Assembly (NCBI GenBank): GCA_947307175.1
Contig: CAMZIK010000016.1
Span: 1 to 40,640, forward strand
Length of the DNA stretch: 40,640 nt
From: an uncultured Clostridia bacterium
Lineage (GTDB): Bacteria > Bacillota > Clostridia > Oscillospirales > Ruminococcaceae
Direction: 5' to 3'
Numbering within the stretch: the stretch's first letter is position 1; each line of letters begins with the position of its first letter. Under the pieces are notes generated by a model that was not told the origin of the DNA, searched no databases, and saw only the letters and a program-made list of their open reading frames with translations. Below, piece after piece: positions 1 through 8,073 of the stretch. The translations under genes and the position numbers were made by a program.

Positions 1-81
1 ACAAGAACTCAACATCTCAACAAAGTGAAAGCCCGGAGCGACACAAAGGTCGCTGTCCTCACAAGCCGATGTGCGACGGAC

Positions 82-113
82 AAGCGCGCCGCCGCGGCGG
101 CAAATTCTGATTT
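82..113. repeat. Partial copy of a dispersed intergenic repeat
   Basis: AAGCGC, a 13-base GC-rich palindromic spacer (CCGCCGCGGCGG) and CAAATTCTGATTT. The same order, AAGCGC - 14-base imperfect palindrome - CAAATTCTGATTT, recurs at 23931-23963. The end of the block runs into the stop codon of the transporter gene on the minus strand. Bases 1-81 hold no gene I can support, only a small GCGAC/GTCGC hairpin near 38-53. Confidence 0.5.
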
Positions 114-993
114 ATGTACTCTGTTCTGTTTCGGGAGATTTTTTATTGCTGAAGATGAAGACTATCAATGCCATGGAGATTATCACGACATATCCGAGCA
201 GGCTCCAGATGTCAGGTTTATCGCCGAACATTAGAAATCCCAGCGTTGCGGTGAAAATTATCTGGGTATAGTCAAAGACCGATATTTCCTTTGCGGGTGC
301 GCAGCTGTATGCGGCGGTGATGGAGAACTGTCCGCCTGCTGCTCCAAGACCTGCGCCGAGCAGGCAGAGTATCTGCCACCACTCCATCGGGTGGAAGTCA
401 AAGATCATGAACGGCAGCGTTATAAGGCAGGAGAAAAGTGAAAAGTAGGCGACGATCATTGGTCCTCTTTCGCCGTGCTGACCGAGATACCTTACGCAGG
501 TATAGGCAAGTCCTGCGCTCATTCCGCCGAGGAAACCTACGACAGAAGCAAACAGGTCTGCATTTGCAAAGGTCGGCTTTATTACGAAAAGCGCTCCGAC
601 AAATGCGCCCGAAATGGTGATGATATTGAACAGTCTGAGCTTTTCCTTGAGGAAAATAAACGAGAAAAAAACGCAGAAAAACGGCGACATTTTATTGAGG
701 ATAGAGGCATCGGACAGGACGAGGACATCTATTGCATAGAAGTTGCCGATCATTCCCAGCGAGCCGCCGAGCGCTCTGATAAAAAGCACAGCTGAGTTTT
801 TTCTGTTCTTGCAGCCGAAGCGGATATGCTTTTTTTTCATTATGCCAAGCGCAAAGAAAAGCGCTACGAAATTTCTGAAGAATACTTTCTGCATTGTGGG
901 CAGGTCGCCAGAAAGGCGGACGAATGCGAACATAAAGGCAAAGCTGAAGGCTGAGAGGATTATGAGCAGGATACCCTTGTTTCGATTACTCAC
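112..993 (-). CDS. EamA/DMT-family transporter
   Basis: A 293-residue hydrophobic protein with about ten predicted membrane segments in two similar halves, the layout and length of drug/metabolite transporter (EamA) proteins. Each half ends in a helix followed by a positively charged turn (FLKEKLR near residue 115; MFGDKP near 260). Substrates of this family cannot be read from sequence; efflux or uptake of a small metabolite is all that can be inferred. The start is GTG at 993, with GGAGG eight bases upstream. It overlaps the last 8 bases of the upstream DUF3783 gene (GTGAGTAA), so the two are translationally coupled and probably share the promoter at 1472-1500. A second EamA protein lies at 3403-4299, but the two are clearly diverged. 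Confidence 0.88.
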   Translation of the reverse strand: MSNRNKGILLIILSAFSFAFMFAFVRLSGDLPTMQKVFFRNFVALFFALGIMKKKHIRFGCKNRKNSAVLFIRALGGSLGMIGNFYAIDVLVLSDASILNKMSPFFCVFFSFIFLKEKLRLFNIITISGAFVGALFVIKPTFANADLFASVVGFLGGMSAGLAYTCVRYLGQHGERGPMIVAYFSLFSCLITLPFMIFDFHPMEWWQILCLLGAGLGAAGGQFSITAAYSCAPAKEISVFDYTQIIFTATLGFLMFGDKPDIWSLLGYVVIISMALIVFIFSNKKSPETEQST

Positions 994-1387
994 TCCTGCC
1001 GCCTCCGTTCATGGCTTTATGCTCTTTTTCAAGCTCGCTTGCAAGTTCGCTGAGAGTCCAGCGCTGATTATATGCGGTGCAGACAGCTTTGAGGTCTATT
1101 CTTACCCCTGCGGTGCGCATCTCTCTGAGAACGGCGGTAAGCTCGACACCCTCGATGCCAGAAAAGACTGCACAGCTCTGGGGTACATTCAGTTTGTCCT
1201 TACCTGATGGCTTGAAGCCTTTGAAACCGAGAAGATAACCAAGCTGTTCGTTTCCGTCATCACTGTCAGCGGTGATGACTTTTATGCTGTGTGAAGATAA
1301 GATGTTATCCAGCTTTGATAACTCATCGGGAGTAATGTTAACTGTTAGTAACATCTTTTCGGGTTTTGTTTTTATTATTGATTTCAT
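986..1387 (-). CDS. DUF3783 domain-containing protein
   Basis: A 133-residue soluble protein. Residues about 12-75 look like DUF3783 (LLTVNITPDELSKLDNIL, then a G-F-K-G-rich strand). The C-terminal half (VELTAVLREMRTAGVRIDLKAV...NQRWTLSELASELEKEHKAM) is the helical part typical of such proteins. Function is unknown. The stop codon overlaps the GTG start of the EamA transporter, so they form an operon. The upstream AAAGGAG lies 16 bases from the ATG, longer than usual, so an internal start at the second Met (residue 12) remains possible. The promoter at 1472-1500 reads into it. Confidence 0.8.
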   Translation of the reverse strand: MKSIIKTKPEKMLLTVNITPDELSKLDNILSSHSIKVITADSDDGNEQLGYLLGFKGFKPSGKDKLNVPQSCAVFSGIEGVELTAVLREMRTAGVRIDLKAVCTAYNQRWTLSELASELEKEHKAMNGGGRSE

Positions 1388-1471
1388 AATTGTAAAAGTG
1401 ATGCTCCTTTGCTTTGAAAGTGCCTATAATAAGTGCTTTGCGCTATTTACACTTCTTAATATCACTCAAAG

Positions 1472-1500
1472 ATTATAGCACATTTTATTGTATGTGTCAA
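1472..1500 (-). promoter_or_regulatory. Sigma-A promoter for DUF3783-EamA operon
   Basis: On the minus strand TTGACA (1500-1495), 17-base spacer, TATAAT (1477-1472), preceded by TG (TGCTATAAT). Full consensus. It sits back to back with the + promoter at 1513-1541, only 12 bases between the -35 boxes. Confidence 0.9.
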
Positions 1501-1512
1501 TCAAAAAAATAC

Positions 1513-1541
1513 TTGAAATCGGCGCATTTATGTGCTATAAT
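1513..1541 (+). promoter_or_regulatory. Sigma-A promoter for the GGDEF-EAL gene
   Basis: TTGAAA (1513-1518), 17-base spacer, TATAAT (1536-1541), with an extended -10 TG. It starts a short leader to the AAGGAGG site before 1580. Confidence 0.9.
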
Positions 1542-1579
1542 CATAATGGTACAAATTTTACCTGATAAGGAGGTGCTGT

Positions 1580-3265
1580 ATGGGCAAACAGAGAAGCAAA
1601 AGAGTGAATTTTGCAATTATCGTTATATGCTGTATTATGTACCTTCTTATGCAGATGTGCATGATCATCTTCACCTCGAGGGTTGAACCTCTTTATATCG
1701 GGTCTCTTGAGGTCCCTTCTCAGACGATATGCGGTGTATTCTCGCTAATGCAGGTGGTAATAAATATAATTCTTGTCCTGCTTGCAGGAAAATCGGGCTT
1801 CAAGACGGCGAGGCTGATACTTGCTGTAAATTTTGTCTGGATGCTGATGGTCGTTCTGATCAAACAGATCGGAAGCGCAATTCCGGGACTTGCGATAGTT
1901 TGTGTCAATTTCTTTATAGTATACCTTTTGCATCAGGTGCTTGAAAAGCTCAAAGCAAATGAGAACACACTTGATAAAATGGCGCATACCGATTCGCTCA
2001 CATCGCTGCCTAACCGCCGTGCTTTCAATCAGGCGATGCAGAGATACATAAGTGAGCAGAACAAGTTTGCAGTTGCTTTTGTTGATATTGATAACTTCAA
2101 GAACATCAATGACACTATGGGTCATGATTACGGAAATCAGGTGCTTATCGAGATCTCAAGACGCTGGAACAGCATACTGGGTGAAAAGCATTTTCTTGCA
2201 AGACTCGGCGGAGACGAATTTGCGCTGATAATCAGCGGTTATAATGAGTCGGGCGATGTAAAGGCGCTGGTTGAGAGATACCAATACTGTCTGAAGGAAA
2301 AATTCCTTATCAACGGAAAGGATTTCTACATCACGGCGAGCATAGGCGTTTCGTTCTATCCTGATAACTCGACGGATTCGTCGATACTGCTCAGATACGC
2401 TGACACGGCGATGTACAACGCAAAGAGCGAAGGAAAACATCAGATCTGTCTGTTCAATCAGGCACAGATGGAGATGGTGAACGCTGACGTTGAGGGAGAG
2501 AATTTCTTAAAGAACGCTGTTAATTCGCAGAGATTTCAGGTGGTATATCAGCCGCTGTTCAACGCACGCACGGACAGGCTTTCGGGATATGAGACGCTTG
2601 TAAGGTTCAAGGGAGAAAATGATGAGCTGATACCGCCTTATGAATACATAAGGATAGCTGAGAAGCTCAACTACATAAGCTACATTGACAAGTGGGTAAT
2701 GGAAAAGTCGATGCAGAAGATGAAGCCTGCGGTGGAGCTTGACCCGAATGTGAAGGTCTCGGTCAACGTTTCGGTGGCGTTCCTGCTCAGCAGCGATTTT
2801 CTCAGGACTGTCAAGAAGGCGCTGGCTGAAACAGAATTCCCTGCGCAGAACCTTGTGGTCGAGGTAACGGAGAACCTGTTTATCTCCTCGATAGAGGTCG
2901 CAAAGGAAGTACTGACTGCGCTCAAGAGTTTAGGTGTTAAGATAGCGCTTGACGATTTCGGAACGGGCTTTGCTTCGCTGAGTTATCTGCACAAGCTGCC
3001 GATAGATGTTCTGAAGATAGACAAGGCTTTTGTTGACACGCTCAACGCTGAGGGTGAAAACGATGAATTTATCAGGGCTATCGTTTCGATGGGTCATCTG
3101 CTCGGTTGTAAGATCATTGCAGAGGGCGTTGAGACTGAGAGCCAGATGAACAAGCTCAAAGAGTACGATTGCGATGTGCTTCAGGGTTACCTGCTCGGAA
3201 AACCAATGAGCTTTGAAGATGCTTTCGAGATCTGCAGGAAACAAGCTGAAAAGGATAATAAATAA
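1580..3265 (+). CDS. Membrane GGDEF-EAL cyclic-di-GMP enzyme
   Basis: A 561-residue protein with four N-terminal membrane segments (about 10-32, 48-70, 78-95, 100-121), a GGDEF domain (about 130-295) and an EAL domain (about 305-555). The GGDEF active site is intact (RLGGDEF, residues 208-214), but the RxxD inhibitory site normally just upstream is missing (GEKH). In the EAL domain the signature is ETL (338-340) instead of EAL. The glutamate and the other catalytic positions are kept: SVNVS, EVTEN, LDDFGTG (D458, D459), K479, EGVET and the LQGYLLGKP loop. So it may both make and degrade cyclic-di-GMP. No extra sensor domain is visible; the membrane part may sense. Start ATG with AAGGAGG six bases upstream. 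Monocistronic, with its own promoter and terminator. Confidence 0.93.
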   Translation: MGKQRSKRVNFAIIVICCIMYLLMQMCMIIFTSRVEPLYIGSLEVPSQTICGVFSLMQVVINIILVLLAGKSGFKTARLILAVNFVWMLMVVLIKQIGSAIPGLAIVCVNFFIVYLLHQVLEKLKANENTLDKMAHTDSLTSLPNRRAFNQAMQRYISEQNKFAVAFVDIDNFKNINDTMGHDYGNQVLIEISRRWNSILGEKHFLARLGGDEFALIISGYNESGDVKALVERYQYCLKEKFLINGKDFYITASIGVSFYPDNSTDSSILLRYADTAMYNAKSEGKHQICLFNQAQMEMVNADVEGENFLKNAVNSQRFQVVYQPLFNARTDRLSGYETLVRFKGENDELIPPYEYIRIAEKLNYISYIDKWVMEKSMQKMKPAVELDPNVKVSVNVSVAFLLSSDFLRTVKKALAETEFPAQNLVVEVTENLFISSIEVAKEVLTALKSLGVKIALDDFGTGFASLSYLHKLPIDVLKIDKAFVDTLNAEGENDEFIRAIVSMGHLLGCKIIAEGVETESQMNKLKEYDCDVLQGYLLGKPMSFEDAFEICRKQAEKDNK

Positions 3266-3272
3266 AATAATG

Positions 3273-3312
3273 ACTGCCTTATAAGTGATGATGCTTATAA
3301 GGCAGTTTTTTT
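3273..3312 (+). terminator. Rho-independent terminator of GGDEF-EAL gene
   Basis: Perfect 13-bp stem (ACTGCCTTATAAG at 3273-3285 with 3294-3306), 8-base loop, followed by a run of seven T. Confidence 0.95.
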
Positions 3313-3360
3313 GTTGATATATATGCTCAGAATGAATAAGCATGTATTTGATATAGGTAT

Positions 3361-3389
3361 TTGTAATTGAAAGTAGCTTGTGCTATAAT
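3361..3389 (+). promoter_or_regulatory. Orphan promoter-like sequence antisense to EamA gene
   Basis: TTGTAA (3361-3366), exactly 17 bases, TATAAT (3384-3389) with an extended -10 TGC. It points into the 3' end of the minus-strand EamA gene. A CAGAGA/TCTCTG hairpin followed by CTTTTG lies directly downstream (about 3394-3418). No + strand gene follows, so this could be chance or a short antisense RNA. Confidence 0.35.
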
Positions 3390-3402
3390 GATAACAGAGA
3401 AG

Positions 3403-4299
3403 CTATGATCTCTGCTTTTGCTCGCCTGTGACGCTCAGGACGGCTGAGCCGATCATCAGGAATGCTCCGACAAGTCCGAGGGCGGTGACCTTTTCATGCA
3501 GGAAGAAAAAGGAGAGAAACAGGGCGGCCACGGGATCGACATAGCTGAAGATAGCTACGGTCTGTGTTCTCAGCCCGTTCATCGAGCCGAAATACAGGGC
3601 GTAGGCAAGACCTGTATGGACTGCGCCGAGAATGAGGATAAGAAGGAGAGAGCGAAAGTCTGTCGGGACTGCGGTGATGTCTTCGGTGATGAGGACATAG
3701 GGAAGTATGACGACACTTGCGCTTGCGAGCTGGATAAAGGTCTTGGAAAACGGTTCAAGGCTGGGAAGCTTTTTATTTATCATGACTACTGCTGAATACA
3801 TTGCAGCTGCGGTCACACCGTAGGCTATGCCTCTGAGTTCGCTTACGGGCGGCAGAGCAGAGCCGACAACTCCCGAAACCAGCACCATTCCTACAAACGA
3901 AGCGGCGATACAGAATATTTTCTTTCCTGTGAGCTTTTCTGCAAAGAAAACAGGGGAGAGCAGCATGACTATTGACGGTTCGAGATAGTAGCACAGTGTG
4001 GCGGTCGCTACGGTGGTATAGTTGTAGCTCTCAAACAGAAATATCCAGTTGAAGCCGATAAGTCCGCCCGATATGATGAGCATGACGAGCGTTTTCTTGT
4101 CTGTTTTCGGTATGGGTCTTTTCTTTGTAATGAAGATCATCAGCAGCAGGAGCAGACAGCCGATGATGCCTCGGAACAGGGCGAGAGTGCCTGACGATAT
4201 GGGGATATATCTTCTGAAAACACCTATCGTTCCATAGATGAACATGGCGCTTATGAGCATTGCAAAAGACCTTGGGTCGTTGCGCTGTGCTTTATCCAA
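3403..4299 (-). CDS. EamA/DMT-family transporter
   Basis: A 298-residue protein with about ten membrane segments in two EamA repeats. Typical features are the TLALFRGIIG second helix, the GFNWIFLFESYNYTTVATATLCYYLEP stretch in the first repeat and GLAYALYFGSMNGL...FSYVDPVAALFLSFFFLHEK in the second. It is probably a small-metabolite exporter or importer of unknown substrate. The start is TTG at 4299: AGGAGGTGAGAAG directly precedes it and no ATG is suitably placed. It lies downstream of the CapA-like gene on the same strand, but a hairpin terminator (4314-4351) separates them. I see no strong promoter in between, so expression may rely on readthrough. Confidence 0.88.
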   Translation of the reverse strand: MDKAQRNDPRSFAMLISAMFIYGTIGVFRRYIPISSGTLALFRGIIGCLLLLLMIFITKKRPIPKTDKKTLVMLIISGGLIGFNWIFLFESYNYTTVATATLCYYLEPSIVMLLSPVFFAEKLTGKKIFCIAASFVGMVLVSGVVGSALPPVSELRGIAYGVTAAAMYSAVVMINKKLPSLEPFSKTFIQLASASVVILPYVLITEDITAVPTDFRSLLLILILGAVHTGLAYALYFGSMNGLRTQTVAIFSYVDPVAALFLSFFFLHEKVTALGLVGAFLMIGSAVLSVTGEQKQRS

Positions 4300-4313
4300 C
4301 TTCTCACCTCCTG

Positions 4314-4351
4314 TTAAAAGAAAGGAGCTGTCCGACTTTGCGGAAAGCTCC
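4314..4351 (-). terminator. Terminator after CapA-like gene
   Basis: On the minus strand GGAGCT...AGCTCC with a further 4-bp inner stem, followed by TTTCTTTT (4351 to 4314). Confidence 0.75.
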
Positions 4352-4426
4352 GTGCTTAATAATCTTAACTGTATCTTGACCGTTCTCTTTACCTTTGTGA
4401 GTTATAATACCGTTAGAGCAGGAAGA

Positions 4427-5746
4427 TCACTCGATGCTGAGGAACTCCTTTGGTACATACGTTGAAAGGACGCTGTCAACATAGCTTCTGGTGAAGCCGT
4501 GAGTTGCGACATAATGCTTTGCAAAAAGCTCGTCTGTATACTTAGCGTAAGGATAGATGGTGCAGTTTGTCCATTCGCCTTCCCATGAAGTGCCTTCAAA
4601 GTGGGAAATTACAGGGATACACTTTACATTCTCAAAAGCGATCTTTCCTGTGTCCTTATCCTTTACGACGTTGAGCTTGCCCATAAGTCCGATAACGGAG
4701 TTCTTATCGTCCATTGTATTGAGGAAGTTGCCCAGTCCGTAGAATACGAATGCTTTTGTTCCGTCGGCTTTGTCGATATACTCGCTGGTGCTGAGTGCAT
4801 GAGCCTGAGTTCCGATGATAAGGTCAGCGCCCCACTCTACAAGCTTCGGAGTCATTGTTTTCTGCTGTGCGTTAAGTTCATTTGAGATCTCTGTGCCGTA
4901 GTGGCAGGAGACTATTACTACGTCAGCCATTTTGTCGGCTTTCTGTACCTGAGCTTTAACCTTTTCTTCCTCGTTGAGTCTGATGTATGTTGCTTTTGAG
5001 CCTGCGGGGAGAGAAAGACCGTTGGTATGCTCCATATAACCTACAAATGCGAACTTGATGCCGTTTATCTCCATAGTCTTGATGTTATCGCAGTCTGCCT
5101 GATCGGCATACACGCCGTAATGCAGTACGCCGAGGCTGTCCCAGTACTGGAGGGAATCCTGTATAGCTGCTTCGCCTTTATCAAGAACGTGGTTATTGCA
5201 CATTGAAACGGCATTGAATCCGAGGCTCTTTACCTTATCTGCAACAGCCTTCGGGCTTGCAAAGGTAGGATACGAGGTCGGTGCAACGACATCGGTGACG
5301 ATGGTTTCCTGATTTACGATTGCAAGGTCATTGCCCTTGATATAATCCTCTATCGGCTTATAGGCATCGGTGAAGTCATATTTGCCCTTCTGACCGCTTT
5401 TCTTTTCAGCCTCAAGATAGATGTTATCGTGGATAAGATTATCGCCTACGCACAGCAGGGAAGCTTTATAGGAAGGCTCGTCGGGCTGCGATGGCTCTTC
5501 GGAAGATGCAGGGTCGCTGCTTGGCTCCGGCTGTGAAGCGGGATCATCCTGCTTGCTGCTGTCTGCCTGTGAGCTGTCGGTGATAGCTGATGAGCTGTCA
5601 TGCTTTGAGGTGACAGAAGAATCAAAGGAACTGTCTTCGGATTTTTTCAGAGGACCTGAATATATCTCGTTGCCGCAGCCAGAAGCAGTCATAGCTATTA
5701 CAGCTGCGAACAAGACGGCGGCTATCTTTTTCTTTATGCCTTTCAT
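4427..5746 (-). CDS. CapA-family metallophosphatase-like lipoprotein
   Basis: A 439-residue lipoprotein. A basic, hydrophobic signal ends in a lipobox (MTASGC, Cys at about 24). A Ser/Asp/Glu/Pro-rich linker of about 70 residues follows, then a PGA_cap (CapA) domain from about residue 95. Family motifs are CVGDNLIHD, NQETIVTD, CNNHVLDKG (metal-binding Asn-His), VSCHYGTE and GTQAHAL. CapA-type proteins are tied to poly-gamma-glutamate or other surface polymers; here no capB/capC neighbours are present, so the substrate is unknown. I chose ATG 5746, preceded by AAAGGAG. A longer TTG-started form (5782) would place that site inside the gene. Promoter at 5798-5826 and terminator at 4314-4351 make it a single-gene unit. 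Confidence 0.88.
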   Translation of the reverse strand: MKGIKKKIAAVLFAAVIAMTASGCGNEIYSGPLKKSEDSSFDSSVTSKHDSSSAITDSSQADSSKQDDPASQPEPSSDPASSEEPSQPDEPSYKASLLCVGDNLIHDNIYLEAEKKSGQKGKYDFTDAYKPIEDYIKGNDLAIVNQETIVTDVVAPTSYPTFASPKAVADKVKSLGFNAVSMCNNHVLDKGEAAIQDSLQYWDSLGVLHYGVYADQADCDNIKTMEINGIKFAFVGYMEHTNGLSLPAGSKATYIRLNEEEKVKAQVQKADKMADVVIVSCHYGTEISNELNAQQKTMTPKLVEWGADLIIGTQAHALSTSEYIDKADGTKAFVFYGLGNFLNTMDDKNSVIGLMGKLNVVKDKDTGKIAFENVKCIPVISHFEGTSWEGEWTNCTIYPYAKYTDELFAKHYVATHGFTRSYVDSVLSTYVPKEFLSIE

Positions 5747-5797
5747 TTTTGATGATCGACTCCTTTCAGTCTTACGTTCCAAATCAAATACTTATAC

Positions 5798-5826
5798 ATT
5801 ATAACACACCTACAAGCAAAAATCAA
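5798..5826 (-). promoter_or_regulatory. Sigma-A promoter for CapA-like gene
   Basis: Minus strand TTGATT (5826-5821), 17-base spacer, TATAAT (5803-5798). Confidence 0.85.
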
Positions 5827-5872
5827 TCATTTTTTTAATTTTCGGTATTACAGCCGATTTAAGCGCTTTTTG

Positions 5873-5901
5873 TTGACACGGTGCTATAAAAATGGTATAA
5901 T
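5873..5901 (+). promoter_or_regulatory. Sigma-A promoter for rRNA methyltransferase-moxR operon
   Basis: TTGACA (5873-5878), 17-base spacer, TATAAT (5896-5901). No other clear promoter is seen before 11538, so it may drive the genes from 5945 to 11520. Confidence 0.9.
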
Positions 5902-5944
5902 AAAATGATAAATAACAACACTTTTTTAATTATGAGGAAATAAA

Positions 5945-7117
5945 ATGTCAAAACATATAAAAACAGACAGCCAGACGGGTGAGCGCAGGTGCAGCTGCTT
6001 TAAACGCTGCGGCGGCTGCCAGCTGGACATGACTTATGAAAAGCAGCTCGAATGGAAGCAGTCAAAGGCTGAGAGAATGCTTTCGCCTTTTTGCAGGGTC
6101 GGTAAGATAATTGCTATGGAGCATCCTTACAATTACCGAAACAAGGTACAGACTGTTTACAGGCGGACTTCTTCGGGCAGACTTATATCGGGAGTATTCC
6201 AGTCGTCGTCAAGGACGGTGACGGCAGTTGATGACTGTATGCTTGAGGACGAGAGGGCGGCAAAGATTATAAGTGAGCTTAAAAGGCTTTTTGTTTCGTT
6301 CAAGCTGATGCCCTATGACGAAAAAACGGGCAGAGGCATAATCAGGCACACGCTGATACGCACGGCGAGGCAGACAGGGCAGATAATGCTGGTCATTGTC
6401 ACGAAAGGTCCGATGTTCCCGTCAAAGCACAATTTTGTGAGGGTGCTGCTTGAAAAGTGCCCGCAGATAACGACGATAGTTCAGAATATCTGCGATGAGC
6501 AGATGCCATTGACTCTGGGAAAGCGCAACGCTGTGCTTTACGGCAGCGGAAAGATAGTTGATGAGCTTTGCGGCTGTAAATTTTTGATCTCGCCTGCTTC
6601 GTTCTATCAGGTCAATCCTGTGCAGACGGAAAAGCTTTATGAGACAGCTGTTTCGGCGGCTGGCATAAAAGAGGGCATGAAGGTGCTTGATGCTTACTGC
6701 GGAGTCGGGACTATCGGTATGGTCTGTGCAAAGCAGGGAGCGCAGGTCATCGGAGTTGAGAGCAACGTAAGCGCTGTGAAAGACGCTGCAGCAAACGCAA
6801 GGCTCAACAAACTTGAAAACATATCTTTTATTAATGCTGATGCGGCGCAGTTTATAAGCGAGCTTGCTTTCAAGGGAGAAAAGCTCGACACGGTGATAAT
6901 GGATCCGCCAAGAGCTGGTTCGACGCAGCAGTTCATAAGCGCTGTTGCTTCTATCTCTCCAAAGAGCGTGGTATATGTTTCGTGCAGGATAGAAACGCTG
7001 GAGAGAGATCTTAAAGAATTCAAAAAATGCGGATACAAGGCAGAGCTTATACAGCCTGTAGATATGTTCCCGCATACCACGGGCATTGAGACTGTGGTGC
7101 TGCTCAATAAAATGTAA
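5945..7117 (+). CDS. rlmD: 23S rRNA (uracil-C5)-methyltransferase, RumA/RlmD family
   Basis: A 390-residue SAM-dependent enzyme that methylates uracil C5 in 23S rRNA. It has an N-terminal 4Fe-4S motif C16-x5-C22-x2-C25, and C98 is the likely fourth ligand. Downstream come the substrate/SAM part FYQVNPVQTEKLY, the SAM loop DAYCGVGTIG, MDPPRAG, the catalytic Cys C347 (VSCRIETLERDL) and the C-terminal Glu of TTGIETV. It starts directly at the Fe-S region and lacks the N-terminal TRAM domain of E. coli RlmD. In Firmicutes one paralogue may modify both U747 and U1939 (RlmCD), so the exact target is uncertain. Start ATG follows a weak GAGGA site. moxR follows after 12 bases. Confidence 0.88.
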   Translation: MSKHIKTDSQTGERRCSCFKRCGGCQLDMTYEKQLEWKQSKAERMLSPFCRVGKIIAMEHPYNYRNKVQTVYRRTSSGRLISGVFQSSSRTVTAVDDCMLEDERAAKIISELKRLFVSFKLMPYDEKTGRGIIRHTLIRTARQTGQIMLVIVTKGPMFPSKHNFVRVLLEKCPQITTIVQNICDEQMPLTLGKRNAVLYGSGKIVDELCGCKFLISPASFYQVNPVQTEKLYETAVSAAGIKEGMKVLDAYCGVGTIGMVCAKQGAQVIGVESNVSAVKDAAANARLNKLENISFINADAAQFISELAFKGEKLDTVIMDPPRAGSTQQFISAVASISPKSVVYVSCRIETLERDLKEFKKCGYKAELIQPVDMFPHTTGIETVVLLNKM

Positions 7118-7129
7118 AGGAGAAAACAA

Positions 7130-8068
7130 ATGGACGAGAGAATTGCTAAGCTGATAGGCAATATAGAAAAGGTAATTGTGGGCAAGACAGAGCCTGTCAC
7201 CAAGATAATAACGGCGATGCTGTGCGAGGGTCATGTTCTTATTGAGGACGTTCCGGGCGTGGGCAAGACACAGCTCGTTTCGGCGCTCGCAAGAAGCGTT
7301 GACGGTAAATTCAACCGTATACAGCTGACTCCTGACATCATGCCTTCGGACATCGTGGGCTTTTCTATGGTCAATCAGGTGACAAGAGAACTGGAATACA
7401 AAGAGGGTGCTGCGGTCTGCAATTTTCTGCTTGCTGACGAGATAAACAGAGCTTCGCCGAAGTCTCAGTCGAGCCTTCTTGAAGTTATGGAGGAGCATCA
7501 GATCTCTATCGATGGAAAGACGCATATCCTGCCAAAGCCGTTCATGACGCTTGCGACTCAGAATCCTGTTGAAACATACGGAACTTATCATCTTCCCGAA
7601 GCGCAGATGGACAGATTCATCATGAAGATCTCAATGGGTTATCCTTCATTCGAGGACGAGCTTCAGATAATGGAGAATGGTGAGCATAGCTCAAACAGAG
7701 CAAAGACCATAGAGCCTGTTATGACAACGCAGGACATCATGCAGCTTATCGAGGTGGTAAAGGGCGTTCAGGTCCAGCCGTCAGTAAGAAAGTATATACT
7801 TGACATAGTAAATGCAACGAGAAACAGCCAGTATATAAGGCTTGGTGTTTCGCCGAGAGGAAGCATCGCTCTGCTGAGGACATCAAAGGCTTATGCTTTC
7901 ATAAGCGGCAGAAATTATGTCGTTCCCGATGATGTAAAGGCTGTTATGGTGGAGACCCTTGCTCACAGAATGATACTTTCACCTAAGGGCAAGAGCGCAT
8001 TTGAATCGAATGAGCAGGCATTGGAGGGTATCTCAATGACTGTGACAAGTCCTGTGGAGGCGCAGTAA
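7130..8068 (+). CDS. MoxR-family AAA+ ATPase
   Basis: A 312-residue AAA+ ATPase. Visible motifs are Walker A VPGVGKTQ (41-48), Walker B LLADEINRA (100-108), sensor 1 LATQNP, and GTYHLPEAQMDRFIMK with the Arg finger region, followed by a C-terminal lid (SPRGSIALLRTSKAYA). MoxR proteins act as chaperone-like ATPases, usually paired with a DUF58 protein and often a transglutaminase membrane protein. Exactly that trio is found here (8074 and 9265). The substrate of the system is unknown. Start ATG follows AAAGGAG. The gene is 12 bases after the rRNA methyltransferase stop, in the same operon. Confidence 0.95.
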   Translation: MDERIAKLIGNIEKVIVGKTEPVTKIITAMLCEGHVLIEDVPGVGKTQLVSALARSVDGKFNRIQLTPDIMPSDIVGFSMVNQVTRELEYKEGAAVCNFLLADEINRASPKSQSSLLEVMEEHQISIDGKTHILPKPFMTLATQNPVETYGTYHLPEAQMDRFIMKISMGYPSFEDELQIMENGEHSSNRAKTIEPVMTTQDIMQLIEVVKGVQVQPSVRKYILDIVNATRNSQYIRLGVSPRGSIALLRTSKAYAFISGRNYVVPDDVKAVMVETLAHRMILSPKGKSAFESNEQALEGISMTVTSPVEAQ

Positions 8069-8073
8069 CAAAC

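Noticed and set aside
6422..7591. Long antisense frame over the rRNA methyltransferase and moxR
   Set aside because: Both sense genes have full family motifs; the antisense product is basic and without recognisable motifs.
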